Below, in pieces: positions 7,829-16,304 of a stretch of DNA of 34,029 nucleotides (position 1 is the stretch's first letter; the number at the start of each line of letters is the position of its first letter). Position numbers and translations under genes: made by a program. The notes under the pieces were generated by a model. The model ran no database searches and was not told the DNA's origin. It was given only the letters and a program-made list of their open reading frames with translations. Source of the stretch: Oscillospiraceae bacterium (GTDB lineage Bacteria; Bacillota; Clostridia; Oscillospirales; Oscillospiraceae); NCBI GenBank assembly GCA_017887695.1, contig JAGHHM010000157.1, forward strand, positions 1 to 34,029. Reading direction: 5' to 3'.

Positions 7829-9241
7829 TCAACATCCTTTGATATTATGCTCGTGAACATATTTGCTCACCAGCAGACCGCATTCCAGCTGGATGGAAAC
7901 CAGCTTGCGGATGGGAACTACCTCGTAGTGGATCTCTTCCTCCAACTGATCCGTCAGCTCCTTGTGATGCGCAATGGCAATATCCCGAGCCTTCTTCAGG
8001 GCTGCCTCCTTCTCTGCGTTCACCTCGCCGCTGCGCTCCATGGCCTCCAGCTCATACTCATTGGCTCGGATCAGCATACCATAGGACAGAGACTTATAGA
8101 AGCGGGACATCAGCAGATTGTCAAACTCCTCAGCCACCGTTGCTGTCTTGGCAAAATCAGGATTGGTGTTGACCATGTTCCGGGTCGCATCATTGTCCCG
8201 GGCGGCGGTAAATGCCTCCAAAGCCAGCTTGAAGGGATTCAGCGGAGCAAAATACTCCTTAGAGATTGCCATGGTGTCAATCAGGTACTTGTCGCTCTCC
8301 TCGCTGGCCTCCAGCTTCTTCAGCACAGCTTCTTTCCGGCTCATGGTACCTTCAGAGAGATCCATGATCCGCTTGTCAAAGAAATAGGGCAGCTCAGTCA
8401 GCAAGGTAAAGGTACCGTAGCGGGTCCGGGCATAGCTCTCGCTGCAATTACCTACCTTGAAAGCTGCGGCGACATCCGTGCCGGCAGGAGCGTACTTTTC
8501 CATGTAGTCGTATTCCTGCTCAATGCCCAGGCTCTGGTATACGGCGGGGGCATAGGGCACACAGTAGGGAGCTTCCGGCTCGCCCAGATTCAGCGGCACA
8601 TCCACCTTGTGGGCCGCCTCATACATCTCGTCGTACAGCTCAGGCAGCGGAGTGGAAATATACCAATAGACGCCGCCGAAGCCGGCGTTGTGGAGAGAAT
8701 AGATAAAAGCGGGCTTCACCTGATCAATCAGGGCCATCATGGCCTTGGTCTCAGGAATGGAGTCATGGAAATGGAGCTCTTTGTAGTCCACCGGGAAGGT
8801 CCAGTCCACCTGCCGGAAACCGGCGGGGCGGAAGAAATTGCGGGAGTAATTATAAATCGTATACGGACCCTTCAACCATTTCTCATTGAGGCGCAGTCCA
8901 TCGGCATCCCAAGCCTTTACGATATACCAGGTATAATCCAGCTCATCCCGCAGGGCCTTATTCTTGGCCAGATTCTCGGAAAAGTACTCCAGCATCATGG
9001 TTCCAATGGGCTCATTGGGATGGGGGCATCCAAACATCAGCGCATTCTTGGAGCCATTACCGATCTTCAGGCAAAGCAGCGGATGATCATCCTTTGTCCG
9101 TCCCATTTCAAACAGGCTGACCACATCAGGATACTGCTCCGCCAGCCGTCTGGAGCTGGCATCCAGCTCATCCACCGTAAGGAACGCCTTATAATCAGGG
9201 ATGTTCTGCAAAAGTTCTGTAAATACTTGATTCATGGACAT
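7829..9241 (-). CDS. M14-family zinc carboxypeptidase-like protein
   Basis: A 470-residue protein with the M14 zinc site: H74 and E77 in CPHPNEPIG and H184 in YSLHNAG. A glutamate in LLTELPYF near residue 290 fits the catalytic base. The NYSRNFFRP stretch is in the place of the substrate-carboxylate-binding Asn-Arg motif. Family members remove C-terminal residues from peptides or cleave gamma-D-glutamyl bonds of wall peptides. There is no signal peptide, so cytoplasmic processing of imported peptides is more likely than wall hydrolysis. It starts 132 bp after the peptide-binding lipoprotein gene, with GAGGTG as ribosome site. About 150 C-terminal residues beyond the catalytic domain look helical and are unassigned. 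Confidence 0.88.
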   Translation of the reverse strand: MSMNQVFTELLQNIPDYKAFLTVDELDASSRRLAEQYPDVVSLFEMGRTKDDHPLLCLKIGNGSKNALMFGCPHPNEPIGTMMLEYFSENLAKNKALRDELDYTWYIVKAWDADGLRLNEKWLKGPYTIYNYSRNFFRPAGFRQVDWTFPVDYKELHFHDSIPETKAMMALIDQVKPAFIYSLHNAGFGGVYWYISTPLPELYDEMYEAAHKVDVPLNLGEPEAPYCVPYAPAVYQSLGIEQEYDYMEKYAPAGTDVAAAFKVGNCSESYARTRYGTFTLLTELPYFFDKRIMDLSEGTMSRKEAVLKKLEASEESDKYLIDTMAISKEYFAPLNPFKLALEAFTAARDNDATRNMVNTNPDFAKTATVAEEFDNLLMSRFYKSLSYGMLIRANEYELEAMERSGEVNAEKEAALKKARDIAIAHHKELTDQLEEEIHYEVVPIRKLVSIQLECGLLVSKYVHEHNIKGC

Positions 9242-9280
9242 ATGTTCACCTCATGTTCTCCATATTGTTAATATTTGGCA

Positions 9281-9316
9281 TAATTTTAGAGCACACTTGC
9301 GCGTGCTCTAAAATTA
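9281..9316 (-). terminator. Stem-loop after the binding-protein gene, probably a partial terminator
   Basis: TAATTTTAGAGCAC (9281-9294) pairs perfectly with its complement at 9303-9316 across an 8-nt loop. The stem carries its own A/T tract but no extended U-run follows. It separates the transporter genes from the two peptidase genes. It could reduce read-through or protect the upstream mRNA end. Confidence 0.6.
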
Positions 9317-9373
9317 TAGCTAGGTCCGTGCCGTGCTACAGCCGCTTTATCGGCTTACGCGCAGGAAGCTTTC

Positions 9374-11008
9374 TTATTCGTAATAAGCGTGGCTGCAATC
9401 AGACCAGCTCCACTGACCAACACCGTCGCAAGGCATATCCTTCAGGTTGCCGGTCATGACCGTGTAGGAAGCATAGCCCACCACATTGATGCCGGGCAGC
9501 TCCTCAACGATGAGCTTCTGAGCCTCACGGTAGAGTTCAGCGCGCTTCTCGGTATCACCGGTAGCGGCAGCTTCCGCGCACAGGCGGTCAAACTCTTCGT
9601 TGCTCCAGCCGGCGTAGTTGCTGTTGGAACCGCTGCCAAAGCGGGTAGCCAGTGCGGCGGGGTCGGGGCCCATGAAGCCGCCCTGAGACTCCATCATGAA
9701 GTTACGCTGCTGACCGACCTTGTCAGACCAGGCGTTGTACTCGGAGAGGATCATCTCGATGCCGATACCAGCTTCCTTGCAGCTGGCGATGATCAGGTTA
9801 GCCATGTCCTGCATACCCTCGAACACATCCCAGGTAATGCCGGTGACATAGTAGCCGTTCTCATCCTGAGTGTAGCCAGCGTCCTCCAGGACCTGCTTGG
9901 CTGCCTCAATATCCTGCTTGGGATAGGTATCGGTGGTGTTGGCGCACCAGGAAACAACAGAGGGATAAGCGCTGTACTCAGGAGGCATGATGCCGCCGTA
10001 GACCTTCTCGGAGATCTCCTCGCGGTTGATGCACAGGGCAATGGCCTGGCGGACGGCAGGATCGCTGACGATATCCGCGTTCACGTTGAAGATGATGCGG
10101 TAGGGGGAGGGGTACTCATCCAGCACCATGCGGAAGTTGTCGTCGTTGAGCAGCTGGTCCACATAGGCGGTGGGGACCGTCTCGATCCAGTCCACCTCGC
10201 CGTTGAGCAGGGCCTGCATGGCGGTGGCGTCATCGGGGATGATGGAGAAGATCAGCTTCTTGATCTTGGGGGCGCCGTCCACATAGTCCTCGTTGGCCAC
10301 CAGGGTGATGTTGGAGCCCTGGGTGTAGCTCTCAAACTTGTAGGGGCCGGAACCCATGGGGGTGGTGGAAGCGGGGTTGTCCGCCCAGGACTGGCCGTTG
10401 TTGAACACATGCTCAGGCAGGATGAAGGTGCCGTACCAGCCCAGGCGGGCCACGAAGGACACATCAGCGGTATTCATGTGGAACACGACGGTCAGGGGAT
10501 CCACGATCTCGATGCTGTCCACGATGTCCATGCTGCTGCTGAAGTAGGTCTCAGGATGCTCCTTGACATAGTCGAAGGTGTACTTGACATCCTCGGCGTC
10601 CAGAGCCTCGCCGTCCCACCACTTAATGCCATCCTTCAGATGGAAAGTAATGGTAAGAGCGTCATCGGAAACATCCCAGGACTCAGCCGCGTCAGGAATC
10701 ACCTGCTTAGAAGCATCCAGGCAGGTCAGGCGATGATACATGTTCTGGGCAGCCTTGTACAGGTTATCATCGGAAATCAGGGTGGGGTTAAAGCTTTTGG
10801 GGTCGCCATTGATGCGGACAACCAGGGAATCCGGGCCAGTGGAAGAGCTGTCATCGGATGTGCCAGAGTTGTTGCCACTGGTGTTGTTGCCACTGGTGTT
10901 GTTGCCACCGGTGTTGTTGCCACTGGTGTTGTTGCCGCCGCAGCCAGCCATCAGAGCAAAACACATGACAAGAGAGAGGAGCATTGCGATGAACCGTTTT
11001 GCTTTCAT
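9374..11008 (-). CDS. Family 5 solute-binding lipoprotein of an Opp/Dpp peptide ABC transporter
   Basis: A 544-residue protein with a lipoprotein signal: MKAKRF, a hydrophobic core and lipobox LMAGC. A GNN/TSG-rich flexible linker follows (about residues 25-50), then a SBP_bac_5 domain with DAAESWDVSDDALTITFHL, LKDGIKWWDGEALDAEDV and CINREEI. It would sit on the outer face of the membrane and pass peptides to the permeases encoded upstream in the same operon. The linker is encoded by 15-bp tandem repeats. The gene has an AAGGAAGGAAAAG ribosome site and follows the OppF-like gene by 44 bp. Peptide is the usual ligand, although some family members bind nickel, sugars or opines. The downstream peptidases support peptides. 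Confidence 0.93.
   Translation of the reverse strand: MKAKRFIAMLLSLVMCFALMAGCGGNNTSGNNTGGNNTSGNNTSGNNSGTSDDSSSTGPDSLVVRINGDPKSFNPTLISDDNLYKAAQNMYHRLTCLDASKQVIPDAAESWDVSDDALTITFHLKDGIKWWDGEALDAEDVKYTFDYVKEHPETYFSSSMDIVDSIEIVDPLTVVFHMNTADVSFVARLGWYGTFILPEHVFNNGQSWADNPASTTPMGSGPYKFESYTQGSNITLVANEDYVDGAPKIKKLIFSIIPDDATAMQALLNGEVDWIETVPTAYVDQLLNDDNFRMVLDEYPSPYRIIFNVNADIVSDPAVRQAIALCINREEISEKVYGGIMPPEYSAYPSVVSWCANTTDTYPKQDIEAAKQVLEDAGYTQDENGYYVTGITWDVFEGMQDMANLIIASCKEAGIGIEMILSEYNAWSDKVGQQRNFMMESQGGFMGPDPAALATRFGSGSNSNYAGWSNEEFDRLCAEAAATGDTEKRAELYREAQKLIVEELPGINVVGYASYTVMTGNLKDMPCDGVGQWSWSDCSHAYYE
10868..10936. repeat. 15-bp tandem repeat encoding the lipoprotein linker
   Basis: The unit GTTGTTGCCACTGGT occurs four times in a row from 10868 to 10927 with one substitution (CTGG/CCGG), followed by a partial copy. 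On the coding strand it encodes a repeated five-residue TSGNN/TGGNN unit between the lipobox and the binding domain. Copy number may vary between strains through slippage without breaking the frame. Confidence 0.85.
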
Positions 11009-11052
11009 TTTCTTCTTTTCCTTCCTTATTTATTTATAGTTTTGCAACTATA

Positions 11053-12063
11053 TTAACTGTTTTCCGCGCCGTTTACCTTAATTTTATCACACACGGCATA
11101 GTGGGAGCCGCCGCAGCTTACCCGGTTGGGATAGCACTTGAAGCACTCCTCTGTGGCCATGTAACACCGGGGCGCAAAATAGCAGCCAGGTCCGGGATTG
11201 ATAGGCGTGGGAGGCTCGCCCTCGATAGAGATCTCCTCGTGCTCCTCAAAGGGGTCGACTGAAGCACAATTGGAAATCAGCGCACGGGTGTAGGGATGCT
11301 GAGGATTCTTGATGACCTCATCAGCAGAACCATACTCCACGATCCGGCCCAGGTACATGACCGCAATGTTGTCGGAAATATACCGGGTAAGAGCGATATC
11401 GTGGCTGATGAATACCACCGCCGCATTCTTGTTGCGGGCCAGATCGATCAGCATATTGATGATCTCTGCCCGGACAGACACGTCCAGCATGGACACCGGC
11501 TCGTCGGCAATAATGAAGCCGGGATTGAGGAACATGGAGCGAATGATGGAGATACGCTGGAGCTGGCCGCCGGAAAGTTCGTGAGGATACCGGGAAAGGA
11601 TGTCTTCCGCCGGACGCAGGCCACCGGCCTCCAGGGCCTCCTTACAAATTTTCAGCCGCTCCACCGTATCTTTACCGATATTGTGGTGCTTCAAAGGCCG
11701 GAGCAGGATCTTCTGGATCGTATCCCGGGGTGTAAAGGTATCAAAGGGATTCTGGAAAATGATCTGCACCTGCCGCCGGAAGGTTTTGGTATCCTTCTGG
11801 AGAATCTCCTTGGTGGACACACCGTCGATGAATACATCACCGCTGGTAGGATCCTCCAGGCGAACCAGAATACGGCCCAAAGTGGATTTCCCGCAGCCGG
11901 ATTCGCCGATCACGCCAAGGATCTCTCCCCGCTGCATGGACAGCGATACACCGTCCACTGCTTTTACATACTTGCGCTCGCCAGCCTTGTGAAACAGCTT
12001 TCCATCCTTATGAGGATAGAACTTTTGAATGTCTTTGATTTCAATGTAAGCGTTATTTGCCAT
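11053..12063 (-). CDS. Peptide ABC transporter ATP-binding protein, OppF/DppF-like
   Basis: A 336-residue ATPase with Walker A GESGCGKST, signature LSGGQLQR and Walker B FIIADEPVSMLD, plus the oligopeptide-transporter C-terminal extension. That extension has cysteines in GCYFAPRCYMATEECFKC, the position of the [4Fe-4S]-type motif seen in Dpp-family ATPases. The ATG at 12063 is preferred over in-frame GTGs 9-12 bp upstream because GGTGG lies 8 bp before it. The gene overlaps the OppD-like gene by 11 bp, indicating coupled translation. It energises peptide import by pairing with the OppD-like subunit at the membrane. Confidence 0.92.
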   Translation of the reverse strand: MANNAYIEIKDIQKFYPHKDGKLFHKAGERKYVKAVDGVSLSMQRGEILGVIGESGCGKSTLGRILVRLEDPTSGDVFIDGVSTKEILQKDTKTFRRQVQIIFQNPFDTFTPRDTIQKILLRPLKHHNIGKDTVERLKICKEALEAGGLRPAEDILSRYPHELSGGQLQRISIIRSMFLNPGFIIADEPVSMLDVSVRAEIINMLIDLARNKNAAVVFISHDIALTRYISDNIAVMYLGRIVEYGSADEVIKNPQHPYTRALISNCASVDPFEEHEEISIEGEPPTPINPGPGCYFAPRCYMATEECFKCYPNRVSCGGSHYAVCDKIKVNGAENS

Positions 12064-13030
12064 TCTCTTCACCACCTATGCATAACCAGCAGGCCGCTCC
12101 GCCCGCTTCACCCGTTTTAACCATCGGAGGCTTCTCCTTGTGGCAGCGCTCTGTTGCGTGAGAGCAGCGGGGGGCAAACACACAGCCCTTGCATTCCTTG
12201 GACAGGTCGGGAAGGAAGCCCGGAATGGACACCAGTTTCTTGTTGTCTCCCTTCAAAGAGGGGAAGGAACCCTGAAGGCCCTGGGTATAGGGATGATGGG
12301 GATGGGTCAGAACGTCCTTCACCATGCCAAACTCCATCAGTTCGCCGGCGTACATAACCGCCACCTTGTTGCAGGTGGTAGCCACCACGGACATATCGTG
12401 GGTAATCATAATCCGGGTCGTGGCCAGGGTCTTTTCCATTTCCAGAATCTCTTTGAGGATCTGGCCCTGGGTAACCACGTCCAGCGCAGTGGTTGCCTCA
12501 TCAAAAATCAGCAGCTGGGGATGGTGCAGCAGGCTGATGGCAATAGCCACACGCTGCAGCATACCGCCGCTCATCTCATGGGGATAGAGGTTGTAAACCC
12601 GCTCCGGCAGATTTACCAATTTGAGAAGTTCCAGTGTCCGGGTCTTGATTTCCTCCGCGCTGGCCTTGGGGCAGTGGACACGGTAAATGTCCTCGATCTG
12701 CTCAGAAATCCGATGGACAGGGCTCAAGGCGTTCATGGCCTTCTGGAACACCACGGCGATCTTTACCCACCGCAGCTCGTTCATTTCCTCTTTGGTGATA
12801 GCAAGCAGATCCTTGCCTTCAAAGAGGGCCTGCCCTGTAATCTCTGTTCCCTTGGGATGCAGACGGAGCAGGGCCATAGCCAGCGTACTCTTGCCGCTGC
12901 CGGACTCACCAACGATCCCCAGAGAATCTCCCTTGTCTACCGCCATGTTCACATTGCGCACAGCCATTACCCGGCGGTTCTTGTTAACGTATGTAACGTT
13001 GAGATCTTTTACAGTTAAGAGGTGCTCCAT
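12053..13030 (-). CDS. Peptide ABC transporter ATP-binding protein, OppD/DppD-like
   Basis: A 325-residue ATPase with Walker A GESGSGKST, signature MSGGMLQR and Walker B LLIFDEATTALD. Its C-terminal oligopeptide-transporter extension contains CKGCVFAPRCSHATERC, four closely spaced cysteines in the place of the Dpp-family iron-sulfur motif. It is the heterodimer partner of the OppF-like protein. Its start overlaps the stop of the DppC-like permease in a TAATG junction, and its end overlaps the OppF-like start. Confidence 0.92.
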   Translation of the reverse strand: MEHLLTVKDLNVTYVNKNRRVMAVRNVNMAVDKGDSLGIVGESGSGKSTLAMALLRLHPKGTEITGQALFEGKDLLAITKEEMNELRWVKIAVVFQKAMNALSPVHRISEQIEDIYRVHCPKASAEEIKTRTLELLKLVNLPERVYNLYPHEMSGGMLQRVAIAISLLHHPQLLIFDEATTALDVVTQGQILKEILEMEKTLATTRIMITHDMSVVATTCNKVAVMYAGELMEFGMVKDVLTHPHHPYTQGLQGSFPSLKGDNKKLVSIPGFLPDLSKECKGCVFAPRCSHATERCHKEKPPMVKTGEAGGAACWLCIGGEENGK

Positions 13031-13881
13031 TATTTATTCCCCCCCTGGTTATACTTGGGGTTCAGCACATGGTTCAGGCCGTCACCCAGCATATAGAAGA
13101 TAATTACGGTGATAATGACGGCGATACCGGAAAACGCGGAGATCCACCATGCTGTGGTAATATACTGCTTACCCTGGTAAATCATCTGGCCCCAGGAAAT
13201 GACGTTAGGATCGCCCAGACCCAGGAAGGAGAGGGAGGCCTCCGTCAGGATAGCACCGGCCATGCCGCGGGTGGTGTTGGCAACCACCGGGAAAATGCCG
13301 TTGGGAAGGATATACTTGAACAGCACCTGCATCTTGGTCTCGCCCAAAGCGATGGCGCTCTTGACAAAGGTGCGTTCCCGCAGGGACAACGCCTGAGCCC
13401 GCATCAGCTTTGCGTTTTTGGACCAGTTCGTGATACCAATAACGATCATGACGTTTTTAATATCGCTGCCAAACAGAGAGACAATCAGCATGATCAGGAA
13501 GAACACCGGGATCATCAGGAAGATATTGATGATCTCAGAGATCACAACATCCACCTTGCCGCCGAAGTATCCGCCGATACCACCGATTACCACACCAATG
13601 ATACCGGAGAGCATGGAGGACACGATGGCCACCATCAAAGACGTCCGTACGCCGTAAACCAGCATACTGAAAACGTCCTGGCCCAGATGGTTTGTGCCCA
13701 GCAGGTGGCCGCTTACTCCCGGAGCCGCCAAGCTGTCAGGCCCGTAATAATAGGGATCCACCGTGGCCAGCACAGGAGCCAGCAGACACAGCAGCAACAG
13801 AATGGCAAGTCCAATCACACCAAAGCGCAGCTGGGCGTCCTGCCGCAGCGCGCCCAAACATCTTGTTCCAATTCGTTTCAT
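13030..13881 (-). CDS. Peptide ABC transporter permease, OppC/DppC-like
   Basis: A 283-residue BPD-type permease. The N-terminal membrane segment at about residues 20-40 (IGLAILLLLCLLAPVLA) and the GTNHLGQDVFSMLVYGVRTSL stretch are hallmarks of OppC/DppC. An EAA-type loop (ALGETKMQVLFKYILPNG) contacts the ATPases. The C-terminal LSFLGLGDPNVISWGQM is also typical. It lies 18 bp after the DppB-like gene. Confidence 0.93.
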   Translation of the reverse strand: MKRIGTRCLGALRQDAQLRFGVIGLAILLLLCLLAPVLATVDPYYYGPDSLAAPGVSGHLLGTNHLGQDVFSMLVYGVRTSLMVAIVSSMLSGIIGVVIGGIGGYFGGKVDVVISEIINIFLMIPVFFLIMLIVSLFGSDIKNVMIVIGITNWSKNAKLMRAQALSLRERTFVKSAIALGETKMQVLFKYILPNGIFPVVANTTRGMAGAILTEASLSFLGLGDPNVISWGQMIYQGKQYITTAWWISAFSGIAVIITVIIFYMLGDGLNHVLNPKYNQGGNK

Positions 13882-13899
13882 TTGCAGCTCACCACCCTC

Positions 13900-14877
13900 T
13901 TAGTCATACCGGATACGCGGATCAAGGATTGCATACAGCACATCCGTAATAATCATAACAACCACAACAGAGACGTTCATCACCAGGTAGACGCCCATCA
14001 GCGTGGGATAGTCGCGCTGGTTGATTGCAGTCAGAGTCATACTGCCGATGCCCGGCCAGGAGAACACGATCTCAATCAGAGAAACGCCAGTGACCAGGAA
14101 AGCAATGGAAATACCAAGCATGGTGACAGTGGGCAGGATCGCGTTGCGGAAAATGTACTTGTTGAAAATCTTCCGCTCGCTCATGCCGGTAGCACGCATG
14201 GTGGTAATGAAGTCCTCGTTGGTAACCTGGAGGATAGAGGACTTGGTAATTCGGAAGTAACCAGACATGGTGATCAACACCAGAGTAATACAGGGCAGCG
14301 CCAGATGATACAGCACATCCAGGACATACTGCAATCCCGTGTACCCTGCACGCACGTTGTACATGCCCTGGGACGGGAAGATATCCAGCTTTGTGGCAAA
14401 CAGGATAATCAGCATCAATCCCAGCCAGAACGACGGCATGGCATCCGTTGCGTAAGAAATCGTCGACAGCGTATTATCAAGAATCGAACCATCACGCCTG
14501 GCACAGAATATGCCCAGCAGCGTTCCCAACACAAACGCAATAATCAAGGAGGTCAGTCCCAAAAGAATCGTTGCCATCATCCGCTCTCCGATCATATCAT
14601 TGACCGGACGGTTATAAATGATCGACGTTCCCAGGTCGCCTGTCAGGGCATTTTTCAGGTAGTTGAAGTACTGCACAGGAACGGGCTGATCCAGTCCCCA
14701 CTTCTCCATCAATGCCTCACGAAGAACCGGGTCATCGGTCTCTTTTCCCATAAGGCTTGTGATCGGATCACCTGGAGCACTTTTTACCAGCGCGAAGTTC
14801 AGTGTAAATACAACCAATACGGTCAATATGCCACTGATGATCCGCCTAACAATAAATCTTTTCATCGACCCTCTCAC
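13900..14877 (-). CDS. Peptide ABC transporter permease, OppB/DppB-like
   Basis: A 325-residue permease, first gene of the operon. It has the classic DppB N-terminus (FIVRRIISGILTVLVVFTL), then APGDP, and the ATGMSERKIFNKYIFRNAILP EAA-type loop near residue 225. The C-terminal FSWPGIGSMTLTAINQRDYP is diagnostic of the family. An AAGGAG site precedes the ATG. With the DppC-like protein it forms the membrane channel for peptide import. A promoter candidate and two inverted repeats lie upstream, facing a divergent XRE regulator. Confidence 0.94.
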   Translation of the reverse strand: MRGSMKRFIVRRIISGILTVLVVFTLNFALVKSAPGDPITSLMGKETDDPVLREALMEKWGLDQPVPVQYFNYLKNALTGDLGTSIIYNRPVNDMIGERMMATILLGLTSLIIAFVLGTLLGIFCARRDGSILDNTLSTISYATDAMPSFWLGLMLIILFATKLDIFPSQGMYNVRAGYTGLQYVLDVLYHLALPCITLVLITMSGYFRITKSSILQVTNEDFITTMRATGMSERKIFNKYIFRNAILPTVTMLGISIAFLVTGVSLIEIVFSWPGIGSMTLTAINQRDYPTLMGVYLVMNVSVVVVMIITDVLYAILDPRIRYD

Positions 14878-14976
14878 TCCTTAATTAATGTTTATGCATT
14901 GTATTCGTTGTGTTCGGCAAAATAATTCATTCTTTTTTAACATTTCGCCATTTTTATGCGCACAATAACGGATTTT

Positions 14977-15015
14977 CGCTGTCGACTCGAAGCCCATTTA
15001 TGCACTTTGACAGCG
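14977..15015. repeat. CGCTGTC ... GACAGCG inverted repeat in the peptide-operon leader
   Basis: CGCTGTC at 14977-14983 and GACAGCG at 15009-15015 are perfect inverted copies 25 nt apart, followed by TTTTTT on the plus strand. It lies in the predicted leader of the peptide operon. It could be a regulator site or a weak stem-loop. A 7-bp match may be chance. Confidence 0.35.
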
Positions 15016-15043
15016 TTTTTTGTATTCGCCTGTCTATGCTAGT

Positions 15044-15072
15044 ATTTTAATACATGCAGCATTCAACCTCAA
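15044..15072 (-). promoter_or_regulatory. Promoter candidate for the peptide-uptake operon
   Basis: On the minus strand TTGAGG (15067-15072) and TAAAAT (15044-15049) lie 17 bp apart. The -35 matches four of six consensus bases and the -10 five of six. Transcription would start near 15037, about 160 nt before the DppB-like start codon. Confidence 0.5.
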
Positions 15073-15223
15073 TACGATCAAGCAAAACCTAAAGTAGTAT
15101 TAAGAGTAACGGGTTTTTTGTGAATTCAACTTATAGTTTAGATTCTCCTGCTGCCAACCATATTATAATAAGATAAATTATTACATTTTTCGCCCGCAAT
15201 TTCCCATGATATATTCCTTTCAC

Positions 15224-15252
15224 TTGTACCCTACCTATCCGGCAGGTATAAT
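15224..15252 (+). promoter_or_regulatory. Sigma-A promoter of the XRE regulator
   Basis: TTGTAC (15224-15229), a 17-bp spacer and a perfect TATAAT (15247-15252) lie just before an AAAGGAGG ribosome site and the ATG at 15279, giving a short leader of about 20 nt. Confidence 0.8.
15232..15248. promoter_or_regulatory. Possible operator: TACCT-N7-AGGTA over the XRE promoter
   Basis: TACCT (15232-15236) and AGGTA (15244-15248) form a 17-bp interrupted palindrome that fills the promoter spacer and overlaps the first bases of the -10. Small XRE repressors often bind such sites to repress themselves. Autoregulation is inferred. Confidence 0.45.
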
Positions 15253-15278
15253 TCCGCAGTATAAAGGAGGCCTTTTAT

Positions 15279-16178
15279 ATGCAACACAATTTGATCGGAA
15301 ATAAAATTAGGGAACTGCGTATGAGCCGGAATCTCACCCAGGCTGAATTGGGTAAACTGGTAGGCGTATCTATGCAGGCAGTTTCTAAGTGGGAACGAGG
15401 CGGAACACCGGATATTGAAGTGCTCCTTTCTGTGGCAGAATTGTTTGGCGTAACTATGGATGAGCTGTTTGGCCGAACTATTGAAAACTCCAACAAACTG
15501 GAAGATATCCTCTACTCCTCTTTGATGAAGACCGCGGACAACTGCAAATTTGATCTGGCCTGTAACTACTTCTGGGCTATCTTCAAGGGACTATCCGGTA
15601 TCCCCTGCACACAGGATAGAGAATTTGGCTCCGGTCCGGAAAGCGAAATTAACGGCACCCGCTGCCGGATCAGCAGCAACGCGGGGATTGCTTATGCCCT
15701 GGCCTCCCTGAACGCCCGCTATATTGCCTTCATGCCAGAGCCGGAGGAAGGCTTCAATTCCGTCATGACCAGTGTGGAAGAATACGCTTCCCTTTTCCGC
15801 CTGCTCAGCGACAAAGATGCCCTGAAAATCCTGCTCTTCACCTGTACCCGCCCCCAATTTCTCTTTTCCAAGAAAATGGCTTCCCAGGAAACCGGCATTC
15901 CTGAGGAAAAGGTTGCCCAGGTTCTATCTGTCTTTAAAGATATTGGGTGGGTCACTGAGGAACTGGCGGACATGGGCGACGGCTCTGTCACACTCTACCG
16001 CCCATTCTATAAAGAGTCCTTCGTGTTCTTCTTCCTGTTTGCCCGTGAGATGTTGGTCAACCCCAGATTCTGGTTTCTCAGCAGCTATACCAAGCGCACG
16101 AATCCGCTGCTGAAGGGAATGCCGCCCAACAAGCGGGAACCGGAAAGTTGTCCTCCTGGCAAGGACGCAGCTCCCTGA
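15279..16178 (+). CDS. XRE-type helix-turn-helix regulator with a C-terminal winged-helix-like region
   Basis: A 299-residue DNA-binding protein. Residues 8-62 form a Cro/CI-type helix-turn-helix (LTQAELGKLVGVSMQAVSKWERG, then LLSVAELFGVTMDELF). Residues about 90-175 are unassigned. Residues about 180-240 (LSDKDALKILLF, then ASQETGIPEEKVAQVLSVFKDIGWV) resemble an ArsR-like winged helix, so the protein may carry two DNA- or ligand-sensing modules. The strong AAAGGAGG site fixes the start. It is divergent from the peptide operon across a 401-bp control region, which suggests it controls that operon and possibly itself (inference). A terminator follows at 16305. Confidence 0.88.
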   Translation: MQHNLIGNKIRELRMSRNLTQAELGKLVGVSMQAVSKWERGGTPDIEVLLSVAELFGVTMDELFGRTIENSNKLEDILYSSLMKTADNCKFDLACNYFWAIFKGLSGIPCTQDREFGSGPESEINGTRCRISSNAGIAYALASLNARYIAFMPEPEEGFNSVMTSVEEYASLFRLLSDKDALKILLFTCTRPQFLFSKKMASQETGIPEEKVAQVLSVFKDIGWVTEELADMGDGSVTLYRPFYKESFVFFFLFAREMLVNPRFWFLSSYTKRTNPLLKGMPPNKREPESCPPGKDAAP

Positions 16179-16304
16179 TCATTTCCCGCTTATGTATGTC
16201 CATCACAGATTCCATGTTTCTTTTTCCATCAGTATACCTATTTAAATATACCTATTTATATAAGGTAGGGATCAATAGGAAAAGCAGGCATAACACTCAG
16301 CATT

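Larger units (their letters stand above)
14878..15278. other. 401-bp divergent control region between the peptide operon and the XRE regulator
   Basis: An AT-rich region containing a minus-strand promoter for the peptide operon (15044-15072), a plus-strand promoter for the regulator (15224-15252) with an inverted repeat across its spacer, and a 7-bp inverted repeat at 14977-15015. The predicted peptide-operon leader is about 160 nt. No gene is visible. Confidence 0.7.

Noticed and set aside
7829..9241. M14 protein as a secreted cell-wall endopeptidase
   Set aside because: No signal peptide or wall-binding domain is visible, and the neighbouring peptide importer and cytoplasmic S9 peptidase fit an intracellular role better.
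6089..9271. Plus-strand frame of over 1,000 codons opposite the S9 and M14 peptidase genes
   Set aside because: Its length comes from codon bias on the coding strand. Both minus-strand genes have full catalytic motifs.
10868..10936. Short tandem repeats considered as a CRISPR array
   Set aside because: The units are 15 bp, contiguous without spacers, and encode an in-frame protein linker.
9389..11056. Plus-strand frame opposite the binding lipoprotein, rich in VVATG repeats
   Set aside because: The repeats are the antisense reading of the 15-bp linker repeats.
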